Assembly (NCBI RefSeq): GCF_009870825.1 | Contig: NZ_WTWY01000016.1 | Location: forward strand, 1-64,000 | Length of the DNA: 64,000 nucleotides | Direction of reading: 5' to 3' | From: Paenibacillus sp. USDA918EY | Lineage (GTDB): Bacteria > Bacillota > Bacilli > Paenibacillales > Paenibacillaceae | Part shown: one piece after another, positions 41,356 to 50,655 of the stretch | Numbering within the stretch: position 1 is the first letter of the stretch | Layout of the letters: the number at the start of each line of letters is the position of its first letter | Notes under the pieces: model-generated | Seen by the model: only the letters and a program-made list of their open reading frames with translations | What the model was told of the DNA's origin: nothing | The model's database searches: none | Made by a program: the position numbers and the translations under genes

Positions 41356-42267
41356 CTATTTTTTCCCCCTAGGATGCCGCCCAGGCTCCAGAACGTCCAG
41401 ATCCTTCGGCTCGACGTGGACATGGACGTTCATTATGTTATGCATATCCGTCAGCCGATCTTCGATTTCGTCGCTGATCCGATGGCCTTCAATAATGCTC
41501 AAATGGGGATCAACCTCGATCACGACATCCACCAGCACGTGATTGCCGTGAACCCTCGCTTTGACGTCCTTGATCCCCTCCACGCCCGGCGTACGGCTGA
41601 TGGCGCCGCGCAGGTCCTTGAGCTCCGCCTGGTCGAAGCCGTCGGTCAACCGGTAGGTCGAATCCCGGAAAATATCCCAGGCGGTTTTGCAGATCAACAG
41701 GCCGACCGCCATCGCAGCAACGACGTCAAGCCACGGCAGGCCGAACTGCGCTCCGATAATGCCAACCGCAGCCCCGATGCTAACGAGGGCATCCGATAAA
41801 TTGTCCTTCGCCGCGGCCATCAGCGCCTGGTTGTTGATCTGCCTCGCCAATCTCCGGTTATACAGGTACACGCCGTACATGCACACCGCACAGACCGCGG
41901 CCACGCCGGCCGCCCATAAATCAGGCTGCGACTCCTTGCCCGCGAACAAGGAACGAACCGCATCCACCAGCACTTGAATCCCCACCGTCGCCATGATGAA
42001 CGATGCGATCAGCGCAGCGACCGTTTCGGCCCGGAAGTGTCCATAGGCGTGATCGGAATCCGGCGGTTTCCGTGAAATCCGCAGACCGATCAGCACGGCG
42101 AGCGAAGCCACGATATCCGTTACGTTGTTAAAACCGTCGGCCAGCAGCGCGCTGGACGCAAACAAATAACCGCTAATCAGCTTAAAGGAGGACAAAAGCA
42201 GATAAGCCGCGATGCTTACCCAGGCTCCCCGCTCTCCTTTTCGTATATCGTCATAGATATTCACCAA
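41356..42267 (-). CDS. cation diffusion facilitator (CDF) metal exporter
   Basis: The protein of about 303 residues has six membrane helices and a cytosolic metal-binding C-terminal domain. Helix 2 carries ALLADGFNNVTDI and helix 5 KDNLSDALVS, the paired Asp sites of CDF exporters; the DG/NN pattern fits Mn-type members such as MneP/MneS. The C-terminal domain has HVHVEPKD. A TTG at 42267 is preferred over GTG 42279 because AAAGGTGG sits eight bases before it. The transported metal is not proven. Confidence 0.88.
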   Translation of the reverse strand: MVNIYDDIRKGERGAWVSIAAYLLLSSFKLISGYLFASSALLADGFNNVTDIVASLAVLIGLRISRKPPDSDHAYGHFRAETVAALIASFIMATVGIQVLVDAVRSLFAGKESQPDLWAAGVAAVCAVCMYGVYLYNRRLARQINNQALMAAAKDNLSDALVSIGAAVGIIGAQFGLPWLDVVAAMAVGLLICKTAWDIFRDSTYRLTDGFDQAELKDLRGAISRTPGVEGIKDVKARVHGNHVLVDVVIEVDPHLSIIEGHRISDEIEDRLTDMHNIMNVHVHVEPKDLDVLEPGRHPRGKK

Positions 42268-42446
42268 AGTCTGATCCACCTTTTACAGAGGGTTCAAAAA
42301 GTCCTTTTTTATCCTAGCAAAGAAGAGCCGTGTGGGTCTAGAGAAACATAATTGCCGCGGGTCAAGAGGTTTTATCTTCTACATCTCTTGTGGGGAGCCG
42401 CAAAAACGGATAGAATTAGGACGATAACCCAAAGGGAGGGCCGCCC

Positions 42447-42632
42447 ATGTCCGAAAACAAAGATCAGAAGAAGGTCAATCTGGCTGACGCGATACGCGCA
42501 AAGCTGGAGCAGAAAAAACAGCAGAATCAATCCTTTAAGCCCGGCGGATTTCAAGGAAATTCCCCGCAGGCGATGAAAAGCCAAAACAACAAAAAGCCGA
42601 ACAACCAGCGCCGCCGCACCGGAGGCTCCTAA
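42447..42632 (+). CDS. small basic protein of unknown function
   Basis: The 61-residue protein starts MSENKDQKKVNLADAIRAKL and becomes Gln/Asn/Arg-rich (KSQNNKKPNNQRRRTGGS), so it is probably disordered and possibly nucleic-acid binding. AAAGGGAGGGCCGCCC precedes the ATG. The family is unknown to me, but the start signal and size look real. Confidence 0.6.
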   Translation: MSENKDQKKVNLADAIRAKLEQKKQQNQSFKPGGFQGNSPQAMKSQNNKKPNNQRRRTGGS

Positions 42633-42731
42633 GTGCCGCAAGAGCGGGCAACCGGCGCCATTGTCCCCGCCATGCGGAGCCTGATCTCCGTTTCTTTTTC
42701 GAATGTTTTGCGGGGACCCGATTCACCAAAA

Positions 42732-42815
42732 AAAAGCTGCTTCCCTTCATCGGGAAACGCCCCTTGTTTCAATGACGGGGACCTTCCGATGGGAAAGCAG
42801 CTTTTTGGGTTTTAT
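42732..42815. terminator. long hairpin terminator between the 61-residue gene and the ABC-F gene
   Basis: AAAAGCTGCTTCCCTTC and GATGGGAAAGCAGCTTTTT form a long interrupted stem of 80 bases. It serves the convergent ABC-F gene and possibly the small gene. Confidence 0.8.
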
Positions 42816-42831
42816 ATCGATGCCGGGCGGC

Positions 42832-44457
42832 TTACAGGCCGTCCGGGTACATTTTTTCGCGCAGCGCCTTAATTTCTTCGCTTTCGAGATACTCGTCGTA
42901 AGTCATGACCTTATCGATGATGCCTGTCGGCGTAATTTCGATAATCCGGTTGGCGATCGTCTGAATGAACTGATGGTCATGCGACGTGAACAGGATCGTT
43001 CCGTCGAAATCGATGAGCCCGTTGTTGAGCGCCGTGATCGACTCGAGATCCAAGTGGTTCGTCGGCTCGTCAAGCAGCAGGACGTTGGCGCCGTTGAGCA
43101 TCATTTTGGCCAGCATACAGCGCACTTTTTCGCCCCCGGAAAGCACGCTCGCCTTCTTCAGCGCTTCTTCCCCGGAGAACAGCATCCGGCCCAGGAATCC
43201 GCGCAGGAAGGTCTCGTCCTGGTCTTTGGAATATTGGCGCAGCCATTCGACCAGGTTCAGATCGACCCCGTCGAAATATTCGGAGTTGTCTTTCGGGAAA
43301 TACGCCTGGGAAGTCGTCACGCCCCAAGAAAATTCGCCGGAATCCGGCTCCGTGCGTCCCATCAACACTTCAAACAGCATCGATTTCGGCAGCCCGTTCG
43401 GACCGACGAACGCGATCTTGTCGCCTTTGTTCACGACAAAGCTCAGATCGTCCAGCACCTTCTCGCCTTCCACCGTTTTGTTCAGGCGGTCGATCGTCAG
43501 CAGCTGCTTGCCGGCTTCGCGTTCCGGTTTGAAGTTGATGAACGGGTATTTGCGGTTAGACGGACGGATGTCGTCCAGCGTGATTTTATCCAGCTGCTTC
43601 TTCCGGGAAGTCGCCTGCTTGGACTTGGAAGCATTCGCGGAGAACCGCTGAATAAACGCCTGCAGCTCCTTGATCTTCTCTTCCTTCTTTTTGTTCGATT
43701 CGCGCTGCAATTGCAGCGCCAGCTGACTCGACTCATACCAGAAGTCGTAGTTGCCGACATACAGCTGGATTTTGCCGAAGTCGATATCCGCGATGTGCGT
43801 ACATACCTTGTTCAGGAAGTGACGGTCGTGGGATACGACGATAACGGTGCCTTCGTAATCCATCAGGAAGTTCTCAAGCCACTGAATCGATTCCAAGTCC
43901 AAGTGGTTCGTAGGTTCGTCCAGCAGCAGGTTGTTCGGACGGCCGAACAGCGCCTGGGCGAGGAGCACGCGGACCTTCTCGTTGCCGCTCAGCTCTTCCA
44001 TCTTCTTGTCATGCAGCTCGCGCGGAATGCCAAGGCCGATCAGGAGTGCAGCCGCGTCAGGTTCGGCGTCCCAGCCGTTCAGTTCGGCAAATTCGCCTTC
44101 AAGCTCCCCTGCGCGGAGACCGTCTTCTTCAGAGAAATCCGCTTTGGCGTACAAAGCATCCTTTTCTTTCATAATGTCATATAGACGGCTGTGTCCCATA
44201 ATAACGGTTTCGAGAACCGGATATTCGTCATATTCAAAGTGGTTCTGCTTCAGGACGGCCATCCGTTCGCCCGGCGTCATATGAACTTCGCCTGTGTTGG
44301 GTTCGATTTCGCCGGACAGAATTTTGAGGAAGGTCGATTTACCGGCGCCGTTGGCACCGATCAGACCATAGCAGTTGCCCGCGGTAAACTTTATATTTAC
44401 ATCTTCAAAAAGTGCGCGCTTTCCGTAACGGAGTGTCACGCCGCTTGTACTGATCAT
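42832..44457 (-). CDS. ABC-F ATPase (YkpA/YbiT type)
   Basis: The 541-residue protein has two ATP-binding domains and no membrane segments: P-loop GLIGANGAGKSTFL (about 32-45), signature LSGNEKVRVLLAQALF, Walker B LLLDEPTNHLD, the interdomain linker (about 250-320), a second P-loop region VGPNGLPKSMLFE, LSGGEKVRCMLAKMM and LLLDEPTNHLD. It fits the YkpA/YbiT subfamily of ribosome-associated ABC-F proteins. The second P-loop lacks the usual GKS/GKT glycine (LPKS), as also occurs in some members. Confidence 0.88.
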   Translation of the reverse strand: MISTSGVTLRYGKRALFEDVNIKFTAGNCYGLIGANGAGKSTFLKILSGEIEPNTGEVHMTPGERMAVLKQNHFEYDEYPVLETVIMGHSRLYDIMKEKDALYAKADFSEEDGLRAGELEGEFAELNGWDAEPDAAALLIGLGIPRELHDKKMEELSGNEKVRVLLAQALFGRPNNLLLDEPTNHLDLESIQWLENFLMDYEGTVIVVSHDRHFLNKVCTHIADIDFGKIQLYVGNYDFWYESSQLALQLQRESNKKKEEKIKELQAFIQRFSANASKSKQATSRKKQLDKITLDDIRPSNRKYPFINFKPEREAGKQLLTIDRLNKTVEGEKVLDDLSFVVNKGDKIAFVGPNGLPKSMLFEVLMGRTEPDSGEFSWGVTTSQAYFPKDNSEYFDGVDLNLVEWLRQYSKDQDETFLRGFLGRMLFSGEEALKKASVLSGGEKVRCMLAKMMLNGANVLLLDEPTNHLDLESITALNNGLIDFDGTILFTSHDHQFIQTIANRIIEITPTGIIDKVMTYDEYLESEEIKALREKMYPDGL

Positions 44458-44631
44458 TAAGCATTACCATCCCTTTCAATAATTGGCTTCAGCACATTAT
44501 AGCATAAAAAAAGGGTCTTATCGACGTATCCGCGCAGAAGTTATGCCGCATACAGACCCCCTTAAACTATTCCATTCATAACCTTAGTAAGAAAAGGGAA
44601 AGATAAGCGAAATACAATTGTGGAGGATTAT

Positions 44632-45087
44632 ATGAAGCTTATCATTTCGTTTCTGATCAGCCTGTATTTTATCTTGGTTGATCCTACGAATCCACAAGCT
44701 GCTGCGGCACCTGTTATGCCATGCAGCCTCGTTTTGGAGCCGGTTAGCGGTAGCATAAATGAAAAGGGAGCTGCTCTGGTATACAAAGTGAAATTGACGC
44801 CAAGTTTTCCTCGGACCAGCATAAGCATTCACGCCATCCACTTGCTGAAACCTGGACATTATGGAAACTACGATACTTATGAAGGTTTTGCCTTTATCGC
44901 CAATAAGATTAGCTGGAGATTCAAACTTTATCCGACGCCTGAAGCGGACAGTCCGACGTGGGCAGGCAGGATTGATGATATAACCGCGCAATTGGAGGAT
45001 AGCAAAATAGAAGTTCGTCTTTCCGACTCCAAAACAGGCACACTGGGACCAGCTGTTTTAAGTAATAACTTTCGTTTATGTAAATGA
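44632..45087 (+). CDS. secreted protein of unknown function
   Basis: The 151-residue protein has a signal peptide (KLIISFLISLYFILVDPTNPQ; possible cleavage near QAAA), and a beta-rich mature part with a conserved cysteine pair (Cys30, Cys near the end). I do not recognise the family. GGAGG precedes the ATG at 44632. It is richer in A and T than its neighbours, and its last 12 bases overlap the end of the convergent MBL gene. Confidence 0.6.
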   Translation: MKLIISFLISLYFILVDPTNPQAAAAPVMPCSLVLEPVSGSINEKGAALVYKVKLTPSFPRTSISIHAIHLLKPGHYGNYDTYEGFAFIANKISWRFKLYPTPEADSPTWAGRIDDITAQLEDSKIEVRLSDSKTGTLGPAVLSNNFRLCK

Positions 45088-46038
45088 AGACTTATTCACT
45101 CGCAAAGTCTCCCCATGTTTCAGTACCTGAATGCGCTCCGCCTTCATGCCCAGCCGTACCCGTTCCGCCTCCATCCGGTCCAGCGCCTCCCGGGGCGTAT
45201 CGTCGGCAAGCCGGAACGTCCCGTAATGCATCGGGATCATCTTGTCCGCCCGCACGTCCAAAAACGCCTGCAGCGCCTGCTCCGGATTGACATGCTGCGT
45301 CGCCATGAGCCATTCCGGCTCGTACGCCCCGATCGGAATCATCGCCACGTCGATGTCGAAGCGGCTTCCGATCTCCTTAAAACCGGGAAAATATCCGCTG
45401 TCCCCGGCAAAATAAAGGGCCGGCTCCTCGCCATCCCGAAACTGCGCCTGCCCGGCCGGTTCCAGCACATACCCTCCCCAATGGGAGGTATTCGTATCGA
45501 ACGGGGTCCGCCGCGTCCAGTGCTGAGCGGGCACGAACGTGATTTTCGCGCCGCCGATGACCGCCTCCTCCCACCAGTTCAGCTCAATGCTGTTGGAAAA
45601 GCCTTTGCCGACCATTTTTGCGCGCAGTCCGGCGGGCACGATAACGGTCGTTTCCTCCCTGTACAGCTTTCGTATGGAGGCCAGGTGCAGATGGTCATAA
45701 TGGGAATGCGAGATCAGCACAACGTCGACCGGGGGCATGTCGCCGATCGCGATTCCCGGCTCTCCGAGCCGGGGGTCCAGCCCCATCCGTTTGGCCCAGA
45801 CCGGGTCGGTCACCAGGTTTAAGCCTTCGTATTGTATGAAAAACGTCGAATGCCCGATCCACGTGATCGTCGCATCCCGGCGGTTTGCATGAAGATATTC
45901 GATGTCGGGAGGCACGTTCGGCACCCGGAAGGAAAGGTCCTTTTTCTTTCCCCTGCGTTCCTTGCGCCACTGCCTGAATTCCCCCACGGAATGGTCCGTG
46001 CTGACATCGTTCATATTGTTGTAGCGAATTTTGGGCAA
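45076..46038 (-). CDS. MBL-fold metallo-hydrolase (NAPE-PLD/UlaG-like)
   Basis: The protein of about 320 residues has the metallo-beta-lactamase motif SHSHYDHLHL (about 110-119), the WIGHSTFFIQYEGLNLVTDPVW start of the N-acyl-phosphatidylethanolamine phospholipase D-like group, GDSGYFPGF and IPMHYGTF (the third His). The substrate in bacteria is unknown. TTG 46038 follows AAGGAGGAAGATCATT; upstream extension would add a stretch without family similarity. Confidence 0.85.
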   Translation of the reverse strand: MPKIRYNNMNDVSTDHSVGEFRQWRKERRGKKKDLSFRVPNVPPDIEYLHANRRDATITWIGHSTFFIQYEGLNLVTDPVWAKRMGLDPRLGEPGIAIGDMPPVDVVLISHSHYDHLHLASIRKLYREETTVIVPAGLRAKMVGKGFSNSIELNWWEEAVIGGAKITFVPAQHWTRRTPFDTNTSHWGGYVLEPAGQAQFRDGEEPALYFAGDSGYFPGFKEIGSRFDIDVAMIPIGAYEPEWLMATQHVNPEQALQAFLDVRADKMIPMHYGTFRLADDTPREALDRMEAERVRLGMKAERIQVLKHGETLRVNKSSFT

Positions 46039-46258
46039 AATGATCTTCCTCCTTCTCTTCCAGGCCGTCTCTACCATTTTACCCTGAACAACAAGCGATC
46101 CGCCACCACTCCCCGCTGCTTCGGGATTCTTTTTCCCGCACGCTGATTTTGCGGCCTTTCCGGCGATCAAAAGGTTTTTGTTTGAGCCCGAAGTGAGGTA
46201 CACTTGTTTATGAGGCAAAACGATGATAAGCCGTTATAATAAAGGAGGCCTGTTTCCC

Positions 46259-47395
46259 ATGAAAATCAAGTTCATCGAACCTACGCCGAGTCCGAACTCC
46301 ATGAAGCTTCATCTGGATGAAAGCCTGGAGCCGGGAATCCGCAAAACATATACACTCGAAAACGAAAGGTCCGCCCCTGCCTGGATCCGAGAAATGCTGC
46401 ACATCGAAGGGGTAAAAAGCGTGTTCCATACGCTGGATTTCGTGGCGCTGGAGCGCAAGGGCAACGCCGATTGGTCGGCCATTCTCGGGGAGGTTCAGGA
46501 ACGCTTCGGACAAGAAGGCGTGCAAAACGCCGTGCTCGAAGACGAAGCGGGAGCCGGAGAACATTTCGGCGAGGCCGAAGTGCTGGTTCAATTTTTCCGC
46601 GGGATTCCGATGCAGATTCGCGTGAAATCCGGCATGCAGGAAGAGCGTTTGGCGCTGTCCCAACGATTCACCGATGCCGTGATGGAAGTTGCCGCAACGA
46701 CCATGATCAAAGAGCGCAAGTTGAAGGATTACGGCGTCCGATACGGCGAGCTGCAGGAGATTGCCAAAGAGGTCGAGCAGGAGCTTGAAGCGGCGTTCCC
46801 CGAAGAGCGCCTCAAGCAGGTTGTCGCCCAAGCGATCGCCCATGGGGCCAGCAGCGAGGAGTTCGAGGAACAGCGCCGCGAGCTCAGCGAAGAAGAGCTC
46901 CGGGAAGCGATGAACAGCGCCGACTGGCGTGTCCGGTACGCCGCGCTGGACGGCATGTCGCCGACGGAAGAGCATCTTCCGCTGATCCGCAAAGCGCTTC
47001 ATGACGAAAAAATGCAAACGCGCCGCCTTGCCGTCGTATATCTTGGCGACATCCGCACGCCCGAAGCGATGGAGCTGCTGTACGAAGCGCTGAAGGACAG
47101 CTCGCCGACCGTGCGCCGCACCGCCGGAGACACGCTCTCCGACATCGGCGATCCGGCGGCGACTCCGGCCATGCAAGCGCTCCTCAAGGACAGCAGCAAA
47201 ATCGTCCGCTGGCGCGCGGCGCGTTTCCTGTATGAGGTCGGCACCGAGGATGCCCGGGACGCGCTGAAGGAAGCGGTCGACGATCCGGAATTCGAAGTCA
47301 GCCTGCAGGCGCGGATGGCGCTTGAGCGGATCGAATCCGGCGAACAGGCGGCCGGCACCGTATGGCAGCAGATGGCTAAACGCGATCGCTCCTAA
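46259..47395 (+). CDS. YpgR/CvfC-like protein: NifU N-like domain plus HEAT repeats
   Basis: The 378-residue protein has an N-terminal NifU/Nfu N-like domain (about 1-85: FIEPTPSPNSMKLHLDESL) and a C-terminal series of HEAT-like repeats (about 215-365: DWRVRYAALDGM, QTRRLAVVYLGDI, PTVRRTAGDTLSDIG). This is the YpgR (B. subtilis) and CvfC (S. aureus conserved virulence factor C) arrangement; function unknown. AAAGGAGGCC precedes ATG 46259. It is alone. Confidence 0.85.
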   Translation: MKIKFIEPTPSPNSMKLHLDESLEPGIRKTYTLENERSAPAWIREMLHIEGVKSVFHTLDFVALERKGNADWSAILGEVQERFGQEGVQNAVLEDEAGAGEHFGEAEVLVQFFRGIPMQIRVKSGMQEERLALSQRFTDAVMEVAATTMIKERKLKDYGVRYGELQEIAKEVEQELEAAFPEERLKQVVAQAIAHGASSEEFEEQRRELSEEELREAMNSADWRVRYAALDGMSPTEEHLPLIRKALHDEKMQTRRLAVVYLGDIRTPEAMELLYEALKDSSPTVRRTAGDTLSDIGDPAATPAMQALLKDSSKIVRWRAARFLYEVGTEDARDALKEAVDDPEFEVSLQARMALERIESGEQAAGTVWQQMAKRDRS

Positions 47396-47438
47396 GCTTT
47401 TTTATAGCAGCAGGTTATTGCATTGCCATATATATCTA

Positions 47439-47467
47439 TTGTCATGCGCTTCGCATTGCTTTACTAT
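47439..47467 (+). promoter_or_regulatory. promoter of the lysP riboswitch transcript
   Basis: TTGTCA (47439-47444) and TACTAT (47462-47467) are 17 bp apart. An ATTGCTTT/AAAGCAAT palindrome overlaps the -10. Confidence 0.55.
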
Positions 47468-47489
47468 AGAAAAGCAATAGAATAATTAC

Positions 47490-47709
47490 AAAGATAACCT
47501 CATTCTGCAAAGGTGAGGTAGAGGTTGCGAAAGCGATGAGTAACTGCAGGGAGGCGCAAGGAACCGCCGCAGAACTGCCGTGAAGGGCGCTTTCGCCGAA
47601 GTGTGGGGATCCGTTCCGATCGATCCGCATGCTGGGGCCGTACCCGAAAGGGGCGGAACTGTCGCGGCCAGCGGCATGACAAAATGCCGGCCGTGTTGAG
47701 CTATCTTTC
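47490..47709 (+). ncRNA. lysine riboswitch (L-box)
   Basis: The conserved L-box pieces are present in order: GGTAGAGG with GCGA (47517-47530), GAGTA, GCCGAAG (47595-47601), CTGGG, GGAACTGTC (47654-47662), and the closing GAGCTATC. AAAGATA near 47490 pairs with TATCTTT near 47709 as stem P1. It is followed by a terminator hairpin and then a permease of the lysine type, so lysine binding should shut off transport. Confidence 0.85.
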
Positions 47710-47745
47710 ATGGATGCACGGATGCGGAAGCCAGAGGACACAGAT

Positions 47746-47781
47746 AAAGCCCGCAGGTCGTTCCATACCTGCGGGCTTTTT
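47746..47781 (+). terminator. riboswitch-controlled terminator
   Basis: AAAGCCCGCAGGT and ACCTGCGGGCTTTTT are 13-base arms. It lies between the L-box and the permease start and is the likely expression platform. Confidence 0.8.
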
Positions 47782-47843
47782 GAGCTTGTCAATCCCCTTC
47801 CATGATCTATAAGACCATCATACAGAAGGGATGTTTTACATTC

Positions 47844-49307
47844 ATGAGCAGCAAACAACCTGCGAACTCCCTGAGGCAGAGCCTGAAAGCCCGCCATATG
47901 ACGATGATCGCCCTCGGGGGTTCGATCGGCACCGGGCTTTTTCTCGCCAGCGGGAGCGCGATTTCTTCAGCCGGTCCCGGCGGGGCCATCTTGGCGTATG
48001 CCGCCATCGGACTTATGGTTTATTTCTTGATGACCAGCCTCGGAGAACTGGCGACCTACATGCCCGACTCCGGTTCGTTCAGTACGTACGGCAGCCGGTT
48101 CGTCAGCCCGGCTTTCGGTTTTGCGGTCGGCTGGAATTTCTGGTACAACTGGGCGGTGACGATCGCGGCCGAGCTTTCCGCCGCCACCGTCATCATTAAA
48201 TATTGGTTCCCGAATTCCCCTTCGCTGCTTTGGAGCTTTTTGTTCCTGGCCCTCATGTTCGCCCTTAACGCGCTTTCGGCGAAGGGCTACGGCGAATCGG
48301 AATATTGGTTTGCGATCATCAAAGTCGCCACGGTCATCCTGTTCCTCGTTCTCGGCGTCACGATGATTTTCGGCATCTTCGGCGGCAAGCCGGTCGGCTT
48401 CTCCAACTTCAATCTGGGCGGCAGCCCGTTCCATGGCGGATTTTTCGCCTTCATCGGCGTGTTTATGGCCGCGGGCTTTTCGTTCCAGGGTACCGAGCTC
48501 ATCGGGGTTGCGGCGGGAGAAAGCGAAAATCCGCGCCAAAACGTGCCGCGCGCCATCCGACAGGTGTTTTGGCGGATTCTGCTGTTTTATATTTTGGCGA
48601 TCGTGGTCATCGGATTTTTGATTCCCTATACGAACCCGAACCTGCTCAAGACCGAGCTGAACAACATCGGCGTCAGTCCGTTTACGCTGGTGTTCGAAAA
48701 GGCCGGGCTTGCGTTCGCCGCCTCGGTCATGAACGCGGTCATCTTAAGCTCCGTGCTTTCGGCAGGCAACTCCGGCATGTATTCTTCGACCCGTGTGCTG
48801 TACGCCATGGCCAAGGACGGACTCGCGCCGAAAATGTTCGGCAAGCTGAGCAGCCGCGGCGTTCCTGTCAACGCGCTGATCATGACCGCCCTGGTCGGCA
48901 TGCTGGCTTTCCTGGCATCGCTGTTCGGCGACGGCGTCGTCTACAACTGGCTCCTGAACGCCTCGGGCATGTGCGGTTTCATTAACTGGCTCGGCATCGC
49001 CGTATGCCATTATCGGTTCCGCCGCGCCTTTGTCGCGCAGGGCCATTCGCTCGACGAGCTGCCTTACCGCGCCAAATGGTTCCCGTTTGGCCCGATCTTC
49101 GCTTTTATTTTGTGCATCGTCGCGATCGTCGGCCAGAACACCGGGGCCTTCACCGGAGCGAAAATCGACTGGTACGGACTGCTTGTTTCCTACGTCAGCG
49201 TACCGCTGTTCATCGCCATTTGGCTCGGATACAAATGGACCAAAGGCAGCAAGCTGATTCCGCTGAAAGAATGCGACCTGACGACGCATGAGCGTCCGAC
49301 GCGCTAA
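47844..49307 (+). CDS. lysP: lysine-specific amino acid permease (LysP type)
   Basis: The 487-residue protein has 12 hydrophobic segments and the APC/amino-acid-permease pattern: HMTMIALGGSIGTGLFLASG (about 14-33), GFSFQGTELIGVAAGES and YSSTRVLYAMAKDG. The L-box upstream points to lysine. ATG 47844 is chosen because AAGGGATG lies about 12 bases upstream and matches family length. It is a single-gene transcript, ending in a shared terminator. Confidence 0.9.
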   Translation: MSSKQPANSLRQSLKARHMTMIALGGSIGTGLFLASGSAISSAGPGGAILAYAAIGLMVYFLMTSLGELATYMPDSGSFSTYGSRFVSPAFGFAVGWNFWYNWAVTIAAELSAATVIIKYWFPNSPSLLWSFLFLALMFALNALSAKGYGESEYWFAIIKVATVILFLVLGVTMIFGIFGGKPVGFSNFNLGGSPFHGGFFAFIGVFMAAGFSFQGTELIGVAAGESENPRQNVPRAIRQVFWRILLFYILAIVVIGFLIPYTNPNLLKTELNNIGVSPFTLVFEKAGLAFAASVMNAVILSSVLSAGNSGMYSSTRVLYAMAKDGLAPKMFGKLSSRGVPVNALIMTALVGMLAFLASLFGDGVVYNWLLNASGMCGFINWLGIAVCHYRFRRAFVAQGHSLDELPYRAKWFPFGPIFAFILCIVAIVGQNTGAFTGAKIDWYGLLVSYVSVPLFIAIWLGYKWTKGSKLIPLKECDLTTHERPTR

Positions 49308-49313
49308 CATCAA

Positions 49314-49361
49314 AATCTCCCTTCCGCGTTCTGCCGAGGCAGTCCGGAAGGGAGATTTTTT
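49314..49361. terminator. terminator between lysP and the transglutaminase gene
   Basis: AAAATCTCCCTTCCG and CGGAAGGGAGATTTT form a long stem used by both convergent genes. Confidence 0.9.
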
Positions 49362-49368
49362 GCGTTCG

Positions 49369-50511
49369 TTATTTCCAAGTGACGTACACCCGCAAATCCT
49401 CGGTTTCATCCAGCTCGCTTTCCACGTATGAGATGGAATTGACGCCAAGCCGGTACAAATCCTGAAGATCATCCATCAAATTCTCGTGGCTGCCGTGGTA
49501 ACGAAACAGCAGCGAATGTCCGCCCTGCTTGATGGCCGACTGCACTTTGGATCTCAACTGGGCGCTTGCGCTGACGATTTGCGAAGTGTCGTAAAGCTGA
49601 TACTCCAACTCCCGTTCCAGCTTCTTATAAAAGCTGCTGCGGCCGTCGTTTTGGCCGATCAGCTTCGCAAGCGTATCCCGGTACGGCGTATTCGCGGCCG
49701 GGTAGCTTTTCGTCCAGCTGTGGTCCTTTTTCATCTGCGCATCGGTGCGGAGGTAATAGCCGATTCCGATCTCTCCCTCCTTGTCCGGCGCCGGATCGTC
49801 CCAAGTCGTATCGAGATGGTACCATTTGCCGTCCAGCAGGACGAGATTCCATGCATGCAGCTGACTTACCCCCGTATTCCGCGGCGTAGCCGTTCCCTCC
49901 ACGATCCGGTTCGTCAAGCCGGCCTCCCTCAGCATTTTATAGGTTAGGAGAGAGTAACCCTGGCACACGGTGCTGCCTGAGCTTAGGCCGTCATAAGCCG
50001 TGTATTTCTGCAGCGTTTCGTCATATTTCAAGTGAAGCACGATCCAGTCGTGGATGGCTTTGACTTTTTCATGGTCGTTCATGCCCGGCTTGATGATCTG
50101 GTTCAAGATGCTCCGGACCTGCCGGGAGACGTAAGCCGTCTGCGCGGCGGTTTCCCGGTAACTCAGCTGGACGCTCACGTTCGCCGACTTCGAAGTTCCG
50201 CTGTACGAATAGCCGTAGCTCTCGATGGTGTAGTTCATGTACGGGTCGCTTTCAAGCGCCCGCTCAAGCGCATTTTTCAGCTGCTCCTTCAGTTGGTTCG
50301 TCTTCCCTTGATAAACAAATTGGACTTGGCCGAGCCGTTGATTCATGGCGCGAAGCAGCGTATTTTGAAGCTCCTGGTCGGTTTTGACCACGCTTGCGCC
50401 GGATGTCGAGGAAGCATACACCATTTCCCAATCGATACAAGGGGGTATCACCGCTGCGACGAGCGTGCCGGTCAGCAATATTTTAGCCGCCGATCCGCGC
50501 TTCCATCTCAT
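49369..50511 (-). CDS. secreted transglutaminase-like domain protein
   Basis: The 380-residue protein has a signal peptide (about 1-30) and a transglutaminase-core domain (about 135-250) with the catalytic triad Cys in GSTVCQGYSLLTYKM, His in QLHAWNLVLL and Asp in LDTTWDDP. These proteins occur on the cell surface of Firmicutes; they may crosslink or cleave proteins or peptidoglycan. ATG 50511 follows GGGAGGGGACT. It is alone. Confidence 0.85.
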   Translation of the reverse strand: MRWKRGSAAKILLTGTLVAAVIPPCIDWEMVYASSTSGASVVKTDQELQNTLLRAMNQRLGQVQFVYQGKTNQLKEQLKNALERALESDPYMNYTIESYGYSYSGTSKSANVSVQLSYRETAAQTAYVSRQVRSILNQIIKPGMNDHEKVKAIHDWIVLHLKYDETLQKYTAYDGLSSGSTVCQGYSLLTYKMLREAGLTNRIVEGTATPRNTGVSQLHAWNLVLLDGKWYHLDTTWDDPAPDKEGEIGIGYYLRTDAQMKKDHSWTKSYPAANTPYRDTLAKLIGQNDGRSSFYKKLERELEYQLYDTSQIVSASAQLRSKVQSAIKQGGHSLLFRYHGSHENLMDDLQDLYRLGVNSISYVESELDETEDLRVYVTWK

Positions 50512-50655
50512 ACAGTCCCCTCCCTTCTCTACAATAGGCATGTTTGTTCGGGCAACAAAGGGCCGTTTTTAGCCCTCCGAAATGACTCTATTCCTGCATC
50601 CAAACATATATGACTGAGGATTTGGCGGTCCTTGCGTTATGAAGACATTCGATAG

